Source of the DNA: an uncultured bacterium
GTDB lineage: Bacteria > Vulcanimicrobiota > Xenobia > Xenobiales > Xenobiaceae
Direction of reading: 5' to 3'
Length of the DNA: 64,000 nt
Assembly (NCBI GenBank): GCA_934644775.1
Contig: CAKUDB010000005.1
Span: forward strand, 60,834 to 124,833
Shown: positions 47,097-56,372 of the stretch, piece by piece
Layout: every line of letters begins with the position of its first letter
Position numbering within the stretch: the stretch's first letter is position 1
Position numbers and translations under genes: made by a program
The notes under the pieces: generated by a model
Told to the model about the DNA's origin: nothing
What the model saw: the letters and a program-made list of their open reading frames with translations, nothing else
Databases searched by the model: none

Positions 47097-47465
47097 TTAA
47101 AGCCTCAGGTGCATATCAGATTTTTTGACCAAATCGGCCAGGTCTTCAGGAGAGATAACTGCACAGCCAGCAAAGAGACTATCTTCCAGCATACCGCGCA
47201 ATTCCAAACTATATTTGTCCGCCCAAAAGGCCACTCCCCTACTTTTGGCCGAAACCATATAGGGCTTGGTAGTATCGTTTAACCGGGAAGCTACACACTC
47301 GGTTACGCCGTCGCCTATAAAGACCACATCTAAGCTATGCTCAGATAAACCACCTACCAGACCAACAGCAAAAGTAAGCACTTCGATTAAGCTATCCTCG
47401 GAGTAGTTGGCTCGGTTGATAAACAATACAATATTTTTAGCAGGAAAACCGCAAGGATAGCTCAT
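47097..47465 (-). CDS. DsrF/TusC-like sulfur-relay protein
   Basis: 122 aa, ATG at 47465 with AGGCGG seven bases upstream; its ATG overlaps the upstream stop as ATGA, showing translational coupling. Motifs: KNIVLFINRANYSEDSLIEVLTFA and LEDSLFAGCAVISPEDL. Probable middle subunit of a DsrEFH-like complex. The Cys in SLFAGC is a candidate for sulfur handling. Confidence 0.7.
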   Translation of the reverse strand: MSYPCGFPAKNIVLFINRANYSEDSLIEVLTFAVGLVGGLSEHSLDVVFIGDGVTECVASRLNDTTKPYMVSAKSRGVAFWADKYSLELRGMLEDSLFAGCAVISPEDLADLVKKSDMHLRL

Positions 47466-47815
47466 AAGCACACCGCCTGATCTACTTGTCCCATCATACT
47501 GGCAATATCTTCAAAAGTGACGACTCTGACACCTGGGCACATATTACCAATAGCGATACCCCTAGACTCTAAGCAAGGACTACTGACTAAGATCTTGGCA
47601 CCGGCATAGACTAAGGTTTGTATTTTTTGTTGAAAATCGCCCTCTTCATCTTTTTTAAGCTTCTGCTTGCGCATACATTGATAAACACCGTCGGCAGTAA
47701 AAAGTATATACACTTCATGTTCTTTACTCAAAGCTGCCGCAGCCAGAAGAGACAAAGTTCGAGAACCGGTACTGGCACTTAGTGAGCGTGTCACCATAAA
47801 ACCGAGTTTAGCCAC
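47462..47815 (-). CDS. DsrE/TusD-like sulfur-relay protein
   Basis: 117 aa from GTG with AGGAGG seven bases upstream. ILVSSPCLESRGI keeps the Cys and Arg-Gly that mark the persulfide-carrying Cys of DsrE/TusD. HEVYILFTADGVYQC belongs to the DsrE fold. It lies 35 bases below ispG. In E. coli TusBCD feeds sulfur to tRNA thiolation; in sulfur bacteria DsrEFH works with Dsr proteins. Which applies here is undecided. Confidence 0.8.
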   Translation of the reverse strand: MAKLGFMVTRSLSASTGSRTLSLLAAAALSKEHEVYILFTADGVYQCMRKQKLKKDEEGDFQQKIQTLVYAGAKILVSSPCLESRGIAIGNMCPGVRVVTFEDIASMMGQVDQAVCL

Positions 47816-47850
47816 CTAAAAACCTCCTGCACTGAACTATCCTAATCGTC

Positions 47851-49062
47851 CTAATGGCTCTGAGAAGAATACTTTAACTTCGCATAGCGCTCAACACGCT
47901 CAATAAATTGCTCAGCTAAATTGTCGCCCTCCAAAGTAGCTTCGTGGTGGCCATCTACAAAGAGCAAAGCCCGTGGAGATTCACCCCGCCCAGGAAGAGA
48001 GAGACCGATATTGGCATCTTTACCTTCACCTGGGCCATTGACGATACATCCCATAACGGCAACTTTAAGCTGACTGTACCCCTTAAGACCCTCTTCTTTC
48101 CAGGTAGGTACACGCTCGCGCAAATATTGACCTACTTCCAAAGCAATACTTTGGAAAAGTTGGCTAGAAGTACGACCACAACCGGGACAAGAAACGACTT
48201 GTGGTAAAAACTGACGCAGCCCTAAACTCTGCAAAATTTCCTGAGCAGCGTAAACTTCTTGGGTACGACTTTCACCAGGCTTGGGAGTAAGAGAGACTCT
48301 GATAGTATTGCCAATACCCTCATGGAGCAAGATTCCCAAAGCTACGGCAGAACTAATTAGGCCCTTCATGCCTACGCCGGCTTCAGTTAAACCTAAGTGA
48401 AGAGCGTAAGGGCAATGCTCGTTTAAGTCGTGATAAACGGTAAGCAAATCGGGAACATTAGAAATTTTGGCCGAGAGTACGATATGATCGGGAGCTAAGC
48501 CGTATTTTTCGGCCATCTGGGCTGAACTTATAGCACTCTGGGCCATAGTGCGCAGGAAGACTTCTTTATCGCTTAGCGGAATGGCGGCCTGTCTGTTTTC
48601 CTCAAGCAACTTAGCCAAAAGTTCTTTATCGATAGAGCCGGCATTGACGCCGATGCGGGCAACTTTACCAGCTCGGGCGATAAGCTCAACCATAGTGCGG
48701 AAATTATCGTCGTGGTGTTGACCAGCCCCCACATTGCCAGGATTGATGCGCAATTTGTCCAGAGCTTGTAAGCAATCGGGATAACGGCTTAAAAGTAGAT
48801 GGCCATTATAATGGAAATCTCCAATTAAGGGGACTAAACAGCCAGCCTGGCGTACTTTATCCCTAATATAAGGGACAGCTTTGGCGTCGTCGTCGTCTTT
48901 TACAGTAAAGCGCACTAATTCAGAACCGGCGCGAGCCAATTCCAAAACTTGGGCAACCGTCTCCTCAATATGAGCAGTACAAGTATTGGCCATACTTTGC
49001 ACAGCTATAGGAGCATCTTTACCTATAGAGATATTGCCTATCCGAACAGAATACGCACTCAT
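47851..49062 (-). CDS. ispG: 4-hydroxy-3-methylbut-2-en-1-yl diphosphate synthase
   Basis: Fe-S enzyme of the MEP isoprenoid route. PIAVQSMANTCT, KLRINPGNVG and the Cys ligands in VSCPGCGRTS plus VMGCIVNGPGE are present; 403 aa is normal for the short (bacterial) form. It is the first gene of a transcript with three DsrEFH-like genes. It supplies isoprenoid units that squalene-hopene cyclase ultimately needs. Confidence 0.97.
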   Translation of the reverse strand: MSAYSVRIGNISIGKDAPIAVQSMANTCTAHIEETVAQVLELARAGSELVRFTVKDDDDAKAVPYIRDKVRQAGCLVPLIGDFHYNGHLLLSRYPDCLQALDKLRINPGNVGAGQHHDDNFRTMVELIARAGKVARIGVNAGSIDKELLAKLLEENRQAAIPLSDKEVFLRTMAQSAISSAQMAEKYGLAPDHIVLSAKISNVPDLLTVYHDLNEHCPYALHLGLTEAGVGMKGLISSAVALGILLHEGIGNTIRVSLTPKPGESRTQEVYAAQEILQSLGLRQFLPQVVSCPGCGRTSSQLFQSIALEVGQYLRERVPTWKEEGLKGYSQLKVAVMGCIVNGPGEGKDANIGLSLPGRGESPRALLFVDGHHEATLEGDNLAEQFIERVERYAKLKYSSQSH

Positions 49063-49258
49063 ATTTATATATGTACCTATTACCAGTTCTTGTCTTTATA
49101 AAAAATCTTGCTATATGGCCAATCTGAAACTATGGTTTAGGACTTCAACAAATACGCTGCGCTTATACCATAAATTACCCCCCGAGGCCTTCAAAACAGG
49201 CCTAAACATTCTGTAAGGCCTATAGGCTCTCCTGCCCTTTGCTAGGGGCCAAGTGCTC

Positions 49259-52168
49259 CTATTTAGCCGAACTTTGTTGCCAAAGGGCCAAGAAAATTTC
49301 TAAGTCTTCCTGAAGCTCGTCAGCCAAGATACGCCTCTTGGCTAAGTCTTCCAATAAGAATAGAGCAGCTTTATTTTCCGGCGGACTGTTACGTACCACT
49401 TCAGTAAGGGCACTTAGAACGGCCCGATCTAACTCAACATTTAAGTTATTCACTTTTAAGCTCACGCCACCGCTAACTTCCAAAACAGCCAATAAAAACT
49501 TTTGGGCGCTCTCACTTTGAGCTAAATTACACCCTTCCAAACCCTTTTTATAATCGGCCATAAGGCGCAGAGCCGCCCGACGGGCCAAAGTTAAAGTAAA
49601 ATTAGAATGATCGCTTCGCAGCAATTCACTTAAAGCTCCCCAAATAGGATTGCTCCGATAGGCATACAAATTGAGGCCTTTTTCCACACCTTCAAACCAA
49701 TCTTCCAAAAAAGAGAAAAGGCGGAAAACGAACATTTGGTGCAAATGATCGTCGGCTTGGGGATGACAAGCTACCGCTCCGATAATCGAAAGGGCTAAAG
49801 TTCTATCGGCATGATCCCAAGCTTGGGGCATTTGCACCCCGTCTCCTTGAGCCGAACGGCTCAACACTTGTTTCATAATATCATTAAGGCTGGGCTCTTG
49901 GCTTTTGCTTAAAACTGTACGACAGAGCAAAGCCACAAAAGCTTCCGAGTCGGTAAGTAAAGGACCGTCTTTAAGCATATCTAAGAGTCCTTGCAAACAA
50001 CAGTGCAAAAGATGGCGATCTGGTTCGGCCGAATTTAACACTTGGGCCAAAATATGCTCGATTTGGCCTCTAACTTGTCTACCGGCAACTCGGTAAATAC
50101 TAAAGAGGGCCTCAACTTTAGGGGCCGAGTTTTCATTAAGCCTTTGGCTGAGCCGTTCGACTATGCGAGTACGTAAAGTATCGCTAATAACGGGTACCGA
50201 TCCTAAATAGCCCAAACTCTGCCAAACGGCAGAGACGACATGGCGTTTTTTATTATCTTCTGAGCCATCCACTTCTTTTAGGCTGGGGAACTCAAAGACC
50301 TGAGCGGCCATATCTTCTATTTCTGGTCGACAGCCAAACTTTTCTATCTCTGGACAATGGAGCAATAAAGCAAAGGTACCGGCTTTTAAGGCTTCGCCGC
50401 CCGACTCCAGAGCGGCGTCTTCGCTCACTACTTTAAAGCTAAATTCCCAAGCAGGCTGCCCACAAGAAGCTAAGAGGGAGAGAACAACCTTATTATCCGG
50501 CTCGTCCAAAGAGCAAGCTTCATTAAACAAAAAGGAATAAACAAAGCGCCACCGACTATCTAATTTTTGTAAAGCTTCTCGCACTTGAGGCAAATCTAGT
50601 TGTTTGGTGCGCACCAAAGCTAGAGTAGAAGCCCTATCTTGAGCCGACAAACGGCCAATTACATAACGAGCAAAAACTTTTTGCATATGAGCAGAGCTTA
50701 AAGCCTCTCCACGAGTACAAGCTCCAGCCCACTTATGAAATTCGGAAAGCAGAATTTCCATTTCTTGCTCGTGCTTAGGGCCCAAATCTTCACTGTGGCA
50801 GCCACAACTGCCCCCCTGTTCATGCTCACAAGGGCTCTTATGGGAAGTTTTGAGACCACTTTCCGACTCAGAGCGGCGAAAATCAGCCCACAAATTAACG
50901 ATAAAAATGCGCTTAGGTTCATCCAAAGAGGCCAAAAAGCGTTCTGAAGTGAGATCTTCTAAGATGGCCGTGCCCAAATTTTTAAGTATGGCCCGCAAAC
51001 GACGACTTAAACCGGCCTCGCTGCCATGCTCCTCAAACAATTGGAGTAAACGCTCTTTAAGATACTGGTAAGCTTGGTCATCTTTTGGTAAACGCGACAA
51101 AAGATTACCTAAAAAGGCGACACTACTAGATAGATTGGTAACTTTAAGTCGTTTTAATAGATAATCTCCCAAATGGGGAAAATGGGGAGCTAAGTCAAAA
51201 ATAAAGGCGGACAGGGCAAAACGCTCGGGCAATTCTAAAGTTTCGAGCTGATCTAAGAGGGCGTCGAGAAACTCGGTAAGCTCTGTAAAGCCCTCGGTCT
51301 GAGCAGACGAAGGTTGGCCCGCTCGGCTACATTGAGCGATTAAAGGTGCCAAATGGGGCAGACTGGGCAACAATTGAGTCTTAAACTCTTTTTCTTTAAC
51401 TAAAGGCAAAAGGGCCGCCAGTAAAATTGGGCCCAATAACTCTCTAAATCGGCTTTGCTCAGGCTGATCGAAATAGAAAAGAGCGTCCTTAAATTTTTTT
51501 AAGTCTAGACTGAGCAAGCTGAGCAAAGCGCGTCCCAAATCGCTGTCCATATTGTCTCGAACTTGCTTAGCTACTTCGGTAGACAGTTCCGCTTTGCCCC
51601 TCTTAAAAGCTGTCACCAATAGACCGAGGGGATCTTGCCGACAAGCCAACGAAGCCCTAAATAAATAACGAAAAGCTTCTATTAAATCAGAGGTATTTTC
51701 ACTATCTAATAAAGTCAGCGAAGCTTCTTCCAAGCGCTGACGATCCCAAAGTACCCCTTTTATGGCCGAAGCGTTAGCTGGCCCCAGCACTTGTGGCGTT
51801 AGCATTCCTGGAGTGGCCAAAGCTTTACCAGTTGCAGAGGGTAAACTCCAGTTTTCATCTTCGGTACTTATATATAGAGTGCCATTGTGGACTTGAGCCC
51901 GACCTCCCACACTTTTAAGTATAGCCTGGGCCCCTTCCTCATTGTTGGAAGCTACTTCATGCCAACGTTTGTCGCGCAGGCAAGCGGCAAAATCAGCCGA
52001 TTCGGCAGCTTCTTCTAAAAAAACCAAAGAGAAGAGGATCGACTTATGGCCTAAAGCACAAACTCTGGCCCCTAAGCGATGATTTAAATTGATATTGTCG
52101 CGGTGTAAAGCTTGTAAGGCCTCGGCTGTAGAACTATATAGGTTGGGATTAAAAAAATCTTGGCTCAT
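49259..52168 (-). CDS. Large helical-repeat protein of unknown function with a Cys/His cluster
   Basis: 969 aa, ATG at 52168. Nearly all helical, with many Leu-rich pairs such as LLGPILLAALLPLV and FRLFSFLEDWFEG, in the style of HEAT/ARM-like repeats; no repeat family is certain. Residues 447-458 (CEHEQGGSCGCH) form a Cys/His cluster that could bind a metal. No signal peptide or membrane segment. Monocistronic. I know of no close family. Confidence 0.75.
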   Translation of the reverse strand: MSQDFFNPNLYSSTAEALQALHRDNINLNHRLGARVCALGHKSILFSLVFLEEAAESADFAACLRDKRWHEVASNNEEGAQAILKSVGGRAQVHNGTLYISTEDENWSLPSATGKALATPGMLTPQVLGPANASAIKGVLWDRQRLEEASLTLLDSENTSDLIEAFRYLFRASLACRQDPLGLLVTAFKRGKAELSTEVAKQVRDNMDSDLGRALLSLLSLDLKKFKDALFYFDQPEQSRFRELLGPILLAALLPLVKEKEFKTQLLPSLPHLAPLIAQCSRAGQPSSAQTEGFTELTEFLDALLDQLETLELPERFALSAFIFDLAPHFPHLGDYLLKRLKVTNLSSSVAFLGNLLSRLPKDDQAYQYLKERLLQLFEEHGSEAGLSRRLRAILKNLGTAILEDLTSERFLASLDEPKRIFIVNLWADFRRSESESGLKTSHKSPCEHEQGGSCGCHSEDLGPKHEQEMEILLSEFHKWAGACTRGEALSSAHMQKVFARYVIGRLSAQDRASTLALVRTKQLDLPQVREALQKLDSRWRFVYSFLFNEACSLDEPDNKVVLSLLASCGQPAWEFSFKVVSEDAALESGGEALKAGTFALLLHCPEIEKFGCRPEIEDMAAQVFEFPSLKEVDGSEDNKKRHVVSAVWQSLGYLGSVPVISDTLRTRIVERLSQRLNENSAPKVEALFSIYRVAGRQVRGQIEHILAQVLNSAEPDRHLLHCCLQGLLDMLKDGPLLTDSEAFVALLCRTVLSKSQEPSLNDIMKQVLSRSAQGDGVQMPQAWDHADRTLALSIIGAVACHPQADDHLHQMFVFRLFSFLEDWFEGVEKGLNLYAYRSNPIWGALSELLRSDHSNFTLTLARRAALRLMADYKKGLEGCNLAQSESAQKFLLAVLEVSGGVSLKVNNLNVELDRAVLSALTEVVRNSPPENKAALFLLEDLAKRRILADELQEDLEIFLALWQQSSAK

Positions 52169-52358
52169 AGCCGATTTTCTTTCCGCTTCTACAGCAGCAC
52201 TTCCTACTTTAGAGATTAACTAGCTCACCAATAGTGAAAAAGTGACAAGATAAAAAAATACAGAAGAAAAAAAGTAATAGTCTAGAAAGGAGCCGGACGA
52301 CAGCTTATAAGTTGTCTATAAGTTGTCGCTGCCCAATTATAGGAAAGGCCTATTTCTT

Positions 52359-52568
52359 ATGAGAAAAGTTAATAAGATAATATATTTGTTGATCGTATTC
52401 TTTTTAGGAGGCTTTGGCATTCACAAATTTTATGCTGGTCAGAACAAAGCTGGTTGGCTCTATTTATTATTTTTCTGGACGGGTATTCCTACTTTATTGG
52501 CCATTTACGACTTTGTTGTCGGCTTATTAAAATCGGCCGATACTGACGGCAATATTACTTTTGGCTAA
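52359..52568 (+). CDS. TM2-domain membrane protein
   Basis: 69 aa from ATG at 52359 with AGGAAAGG upstream. Two membrane helices with FFLGGFGIHKFYAGQNKAG and the following TM, the signature of TM2 proteins. Function of such small proteins is unknown. Followed by its own terminator. Confidence 0.88.
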   Translation: MRKVNKIIYLLIVFFLGGFGIHKFYAGQNKAGWLYLLFFWTGIPTLLAIYDFVVGLLKSADTDGNITFG

Positions 52569-52574
52569 AAATGG

Positions 52575-52618
52575 AACCGACGCTATCAGCCTTTGGGCGG
52601 CAGCTGTCGGTTTTTCTT
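52575..52618 (+). terminator. Terminator after the TM2 gene
   Basis: AACCGAC and GTCGGTT arms followed by TTTTTCTTT. It lies just four bases before the ATG of the next gene. Confidence 0.7.
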
Positions 52619-52622
52619 TACC

Positions 52623-53501
52623 ATGACCCCAACCAACCCAATTTTAAGCGAACTTAGTTTTTTTACTTGGCGCTCGGCCCTCTGCTCAGCCTTGCAAAGT
52701 CCGGCCTGGCTTAAGTTTTTGACTGACCGTTCGCTTACTATGAATCCCACCTTTTCGGCCCTCTCCTTTCAAGACGGCTTTCCCAATTGCTGGTTTAAGG
52801 GCGCTTTTCTTTTGCCTATAGCATCTTGGGTTCAAGGTACAAAGGCTGATTTGGCTCACCTGATCAAAGCGATAAATATACAAGCGCCTCCCTTAATCCA
52901 TAAAAATCAGCCTTTAGATGCATATATACAAATAGAAGCGCCCAACCGACATTTCTTAACTTTCACTTTAAGTGCCTTAGCCTGGGCCAAGTTGTCCCTA
53001 CATACATTGTCAACGTCGATTCTGCCGACAGCTGCCACCTGCGCGGCGCCAAGCTTAGCTCCAATTTTAGAGAAGCTCTGGGGTTCCCAGGCTTGGCACC
53101 GCGCCCACTACCGCCTAGCTTGGCTGCGCAAAGCCGATAGCCGCCTCAGTTGGCCCCAACCGCTCTGGTTGGCCCCAGCCCTCGAACTTTACAGCCAACC
53201 CCAATTGTGCCAACTACTATCTCAAGCGGAAAGTTTGTGCTTTTACTATGACCAGTTGGCTAAAAATGGAAATTCGCTGCCTCCCCCTCTAACAACCAAG
53301 CGCTTAGAAGGACAGCTCGCCAACTTGCTCAAAGATTTCCACGATTTTTACCGCAACGTTAAAATCTTAAGCGGAGACTTAGCCAAACAAAAGGCTCTGC
53401 TCAACTTGGCGCTGGCTGTCGGCTATGCGCTGAATTTATACAACTTGAGGCTAACAGATTATGGCTCATACCCCGGATCTTTTGGCAAAGTTTACCCTTA
53501 G
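52623..53501 (+). CDS. ArgS-like tRNA-binding protein lacking the catalytic domain
   Basis: 292 aa. Residues 12-130 resemble the N-terminal Add-1 domain of arginyl-tRNA synthetase (AFLLPIASWVQGTKADLAHLI and then YIQIEAPNRHFLTFTLSALAW, where the enzyme has a GPGFINF-like motif). Residues 195-280 resemble the DALR anticodon-binding domain (LANLLKDFHDFYRNVKIL...ALLNLALAVGYALNLYNLRL). No HIGH or KMSKS motif or Rossmann core is present between them. ATG at 52623 lacks a Shine-Dalgarno site and sits behind a terminator. Its tail overlaps the hexokinase gene by 41 bases. Function unknown. Confidence 0.72.
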   Translation: MTPTNPILSELSFFTWRSALCSALQSPAWLKFLTDRSLTMNPTFSALSFQDGFPNCWFKGAFLLPIASWVQGTKADLAHLIKAINIQAPPLIHKNQPLDAYIQIEAPNRHFLTFTLSALAWAKLSLHTLSTSILPTAATCAAPSLAPILEKLWGSQAWHRAHYRLAWLRKADSRLSWPQPLWLAPALELYSQPQLCQLLSQAESLCFYYDQLAKNGNSLPPPLTTKRLEGQLANLLKDFHDFYRNVKILSGDLAKQKALLNLALAVGYALNLYNLRLTDYGSYPGSFGKVYP

Positions 53502-54654
53502 CCGGGAACAACTAGAAGAGACTGCCAACATACTAAGCGAACGTATCAAAATAGGTTTGGTCAGAGACGGCCAAGAGATAAAAGCGATCCCAGCTTACTT
53601 AGCTCCGCCTCCTCAAGGCATTAGCGGAACCGTATTGGTAGTAGATACCGGCGGCACCAATATCAGAGCGGCCATTATTAAGCTCAACCCGGACGGCACC
53701 CATAAGTTGGAAGCTGGACCCCTTCAAGCTACCATTCCGGCTGGTCGTCACGGCGAGTCTATTTCTGCTGAAGCTTTCTTTGATTTACAAGCTTCTTTAG
53801 CTAAACAACTCAATCCAGAGGCCAATTTGCCTATTGGCTACTGTTTCTCTTATCCGGCCCAATCGACTCCCCAAGCCGACGCCAAGTTGCTCCAGTGGAC
53901 TAAAGATGTCCATATTCAGGGCGTAGAGGGCCATTTAGTCGGACAGATGCTGCTTGAAGCTATGCAGCGTCAAGATTACCAAGCCGATTCCGTTACCGTT
54001 TTAAACGACACTGTGGCTACCCTTTTAGCTGGCGCTGGAGCTAATGCCCATAATTTTGAACATTATATAGGCCTTATTGCCGGAACTGGCACCAATATGG
54101 CCGCTTTTACCGCCCTCAAAGCTGACAATAAGCTAAGTAAGTTGCCTTGGAAACAAAATAGCATGGCTATCAATTTAGAGTCAGGCAATTTCAATCCGCC
54201 CTATCTCAACCAATTTGACGATCAATTAGATAAGAGTTTAGATAATCCGGGCCAACATCGCTATGAAAAAGCTGTCGCCGGCTATTATTTGCCTTTCCTT
54301 TACGCCCAGGCTAGTGGCGAAAGTGATTCTTTTGATCCTTACCAAGGTACCGGCCAATTGGTAGAACTGCGCGATCGCTTCCATGACGATTTGGCCGAGG
54401 CTATTTTAAATCGCTCCGCCGATTTAATTGCTGCCGGTTTAGCTGGTTTGATCCGGGTTTTAGGAGACAAGGGGCGAGTGTGCATTACTGCCGAAGGGAG
54501 CCGCTATTGGGCCGATCCGGCCTTGGCCCCGCGAGTAGCCAAGCTTTTGCCCTCTTTAATTCCCACCGAAATGACCTTCTCTATCATTAAAGTGGAAGAC
54601 GCCAACCTCATAGGCTGTGCTTATGCCGCTTTAAATAATGCTAAATATTTATAG
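53461..54654 (+). CDS. Hexokinase-family sugar kinase
   Basis: 397 aa of the eukaryote-type hexokinase fold. LVVDTGGTNIRAA is the phosphate-1 loop, FSYPAQSTPQADAKLLQWTKD is the sugar-binding segment, LNDTVATLLAG holds catalytic Asp183, IAGTGTNMAAF is the phosphate-2 loop, and INLESGNFNPPYLNQFD matches hexokinase family signatures. ATG at 53461 with GAGG ten bases upstream, overlapping the DALR gene end. It phosphorylates hexoses for glycolysis, joining the tandem phosphofructokinase nearby. Confidence 0.88.
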   Translation: MAHTPDLLAKFTLSREQLEETANILSERIKIGLVRDGQEIKAIPAYLAPPPQGISGTVLVVDTGGTNIRAAIIKLNPDGTHKLEAGPLQATIPAGRHGESISAEAFFDLQASLAKQLNPEANLPIGYCFSYPAQSTPQADAKLLQWTKDVHIQGVEGHLVGQMLLEAMQRQDYQADSVTVLNDTVATLLAGAGANAHNFEHYIGLIAGTGTNMAAFTALKADNKLSKLPWKQNSMAINLESGNFNPPYLNQFDDQLDKSLDNPGQHRYEKAVAGYYLPFLYAQASGESDSFDPYQGTGQLVELRDRFHDDLAEAILNRSADLIAAGLAGLIRVLGDKGRVCITAEGSRYWADPALAPRVAKLLPSLIPTEMTFSIIKVEDANLIGCAYAALNNAKYL

Positions 54655-54698
54655 ATACTGGCAAAAGAAACGGGCCCTCTTGACAAATTGTCCATTTT

Positions 54699-54724
54699 AG
54701 GCAACTAAAGTTGGCCCATTTTTT
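54699..54724 (+). terminator. Terminator of the hexokinase gene
   Basis: GGCAAC and GTTGGCC pair (one bulge) around TAAA, followed by six T residues. Confidence 0.65.
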
Positions 54725-54765
54725 ATTCTTAGGCAGCAATCATTGTAAAAGGACTCTACTTACCA

Positions 54766-56319
54766 ATGGATATTTCTCAATTTAGGCTCATGGAGGGCAT
54801 CCTCTTTACCGATATGTATCAGCTGACTATGGCTCAGCTCTACTTTAAGTCTGGTATCCACGAACAAAAGGCCCAATTCGATCATTTTTTTCGCACCTAT
54901 CCCAATTACGGCGAGCACCAGGCCGGATACTGTATTAACGCAGGCTTAGAATGGTTACTCGATTGGATGGACAATGTCTATTTTGACGACGAAGCTTTGG
55001 GCTATCTATCCCGAGAGCAAGACAGTTTTAGCCGACCTATTTTTGAGAAGGACTTTTTGGAGTGGCTACGTGAAGAGGGCAACTTCAAAAAATTAACTAT
55101 CAAATCGGTGGCTGAAGGGCGCGTCGTCCATCCCAACGTGCCCCTAACTATGGTGGAAGGCCCTCTGGCTATGGGCCAAATTTTGGAAACAGCCCTACTC
55201 AATTGTATCAATTTCCAAACCTTAATTGCCACCAAGGCTTCGCGCATACGCCACAGTTGTGGCAGCCAATTAGTTATGGAATTTGGCTTACGTCGAGCTC
55301 ACGGTTTAGGAGGTAACCAAGGGGCCAGAGCAGCTTTAATTGGCGGATGCAATTATACTTCCAACGTAGGCTTATCTTGCGCTATGGGGCTGCCTCCTAA
55401 AGGCACCCATTCCCACGCTATGGTACAAACTTGGATGGCTTTAGGCAAATCTGAATTAGAGGCTTTCCAAGCCTATGCCGATCTATACCCGGATAATTGC
55501 TTGCTCTTAATCGATACGATCGATACCTTAAATAGCGGCTTGCCCCACGCTATTACCGTGTTCGAAAAGTTGCGCCGCCAGGGCTATAAACCAATAGGCG
55601 TCCGCTTAGACTCGGGCGACTTAGCCTATCTATCTATGCAGGTTTCTAAAGTGTTGGATGAAGCCGGTTTCCCTGAAGCTTGTATTGTTCTCTCCAACGA
55701 TTTGGACGAAATGACTATTTTACAAATTCATGCGCAAATTAGAGACGAAGCTAGTCGCAACGGAGTTAATGCCGACCGAGTTATCAATCGCCTCTCTTAC
55801 GGAGTAGGTACCCGCTTAATTACCTCTTCGGGCCAGTCTTCTCTGGGCGGTGTCTATAAATTGGTAGCTTTAGAGGTAGATGGCCAGTGGGTTCCAGCTA
55901 TGAAACTTTCCAACTCTATTTCTAAGCTTATCAATCCCGGCCACAAGACAGCTTGGCGTATTTATGATAAACGTAATCGCGCTACTGCCGATTTAATAGG
56001 TTTTGCTGACGAACGTCCCGATTTGGAAGAGCGCATTGTTTTGCACCATCCTAGCGAAAAGAGTATGTTCCGCACCATTAAACGCGAAGACATTAGTCGT
56101 ATGGAGCCTATGTTGGATACGGTTTGGACTCAGGGAAGACGTACCCGTCCAGCTCCCAGCTTAGAAGAGCTGCGCCAAAACCGCCTCAACGACTTAAACG
56201 CTTTAGATAGCGGCGTATTGCGTATGCGCAATCCCCACATCTATCATATCTCTTTAACGACCAAATTACTGGAAGCTAAGATCGAGCTGATCCACAAATT
56301 CCGCAATTTAGACAGCTAA
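54766..56319 (+). CDS. pncB: Nicotinate phosphoribosyltransferase
   Basis: Starts NAD salvage by joining nicotinate to PRPP. LFTDMYQLTMAQLYFKSG, FGLRRAHGLGG, the catalytic-pocket THSHAMVQTW and RLDSGDLAYLS are typical; 517 aa is long (usual about 400-490) with an extended C-terminus. It is consistent with nadE in the same window. Monocistronic with its own terminator hairpin. Confidence 0.96.
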   Translation: MDISQFRLMEGILFTDMYQLTMAQLYFKSGIHEQKAQFDHFFRTYPNYGEHQAGYCINAGLEWLLDWMDNVYFDDEALGYLSREQDSFSRPIFEKDFLEWLREEGNFKKLTIKSVAEGRVVHPNVPLTMVEGPLAMGQILETALLNCINFQTLIATKASRIRHSCGSQLVMEFGLRRAHGLGGNQGARAALIGGCNYTSNVGLSCAMGLPPKGTHSHAMVQTWMALGKSELEAFQAYADLYPDNCLLLIDTIDTLNSGLPHAITVFEKLRRQGYKPIGVRLDSGDLAYLSMQVSKVLDEAGFPEACIVLSNDLDEMTILQIHAQIRDEASRNGVNADRVINRLSYGVGTRLITSSGQSSLGGVYKLVALEVDGQWVPAMKLSNSISKLINPGHKTAWRIYDKRNRATADLIGFADERPDLEERIVLHHPSEKSMFRTIKREDISRMEPMLDTVWTQGRRTRPAPSLEELRQNRLNDLNALDSGVLRMRNPHIYHISLTTKLLEAKIELIHKFRNLDS

Positions 56320-56326
56320 AAGCCCC

Positions 56327-56356
56327 TTTCCCCCGCCTCTAGGGAGGCGGGGGAAA
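56327..56356. terminator. Perfect 13-bp GC-rich hairpin between pncB and phosphofructokinase
   Basis: TTTCCCCCGCCTC pairs exactly with GAGGCGGGGGAAA around TAGG. It lies between convergent genes and probably stops both transcripts, though T-runs are short. Confidence 0.75.
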
Positions 56357-56372
56357 AAGAAAAGCGGCAGAG

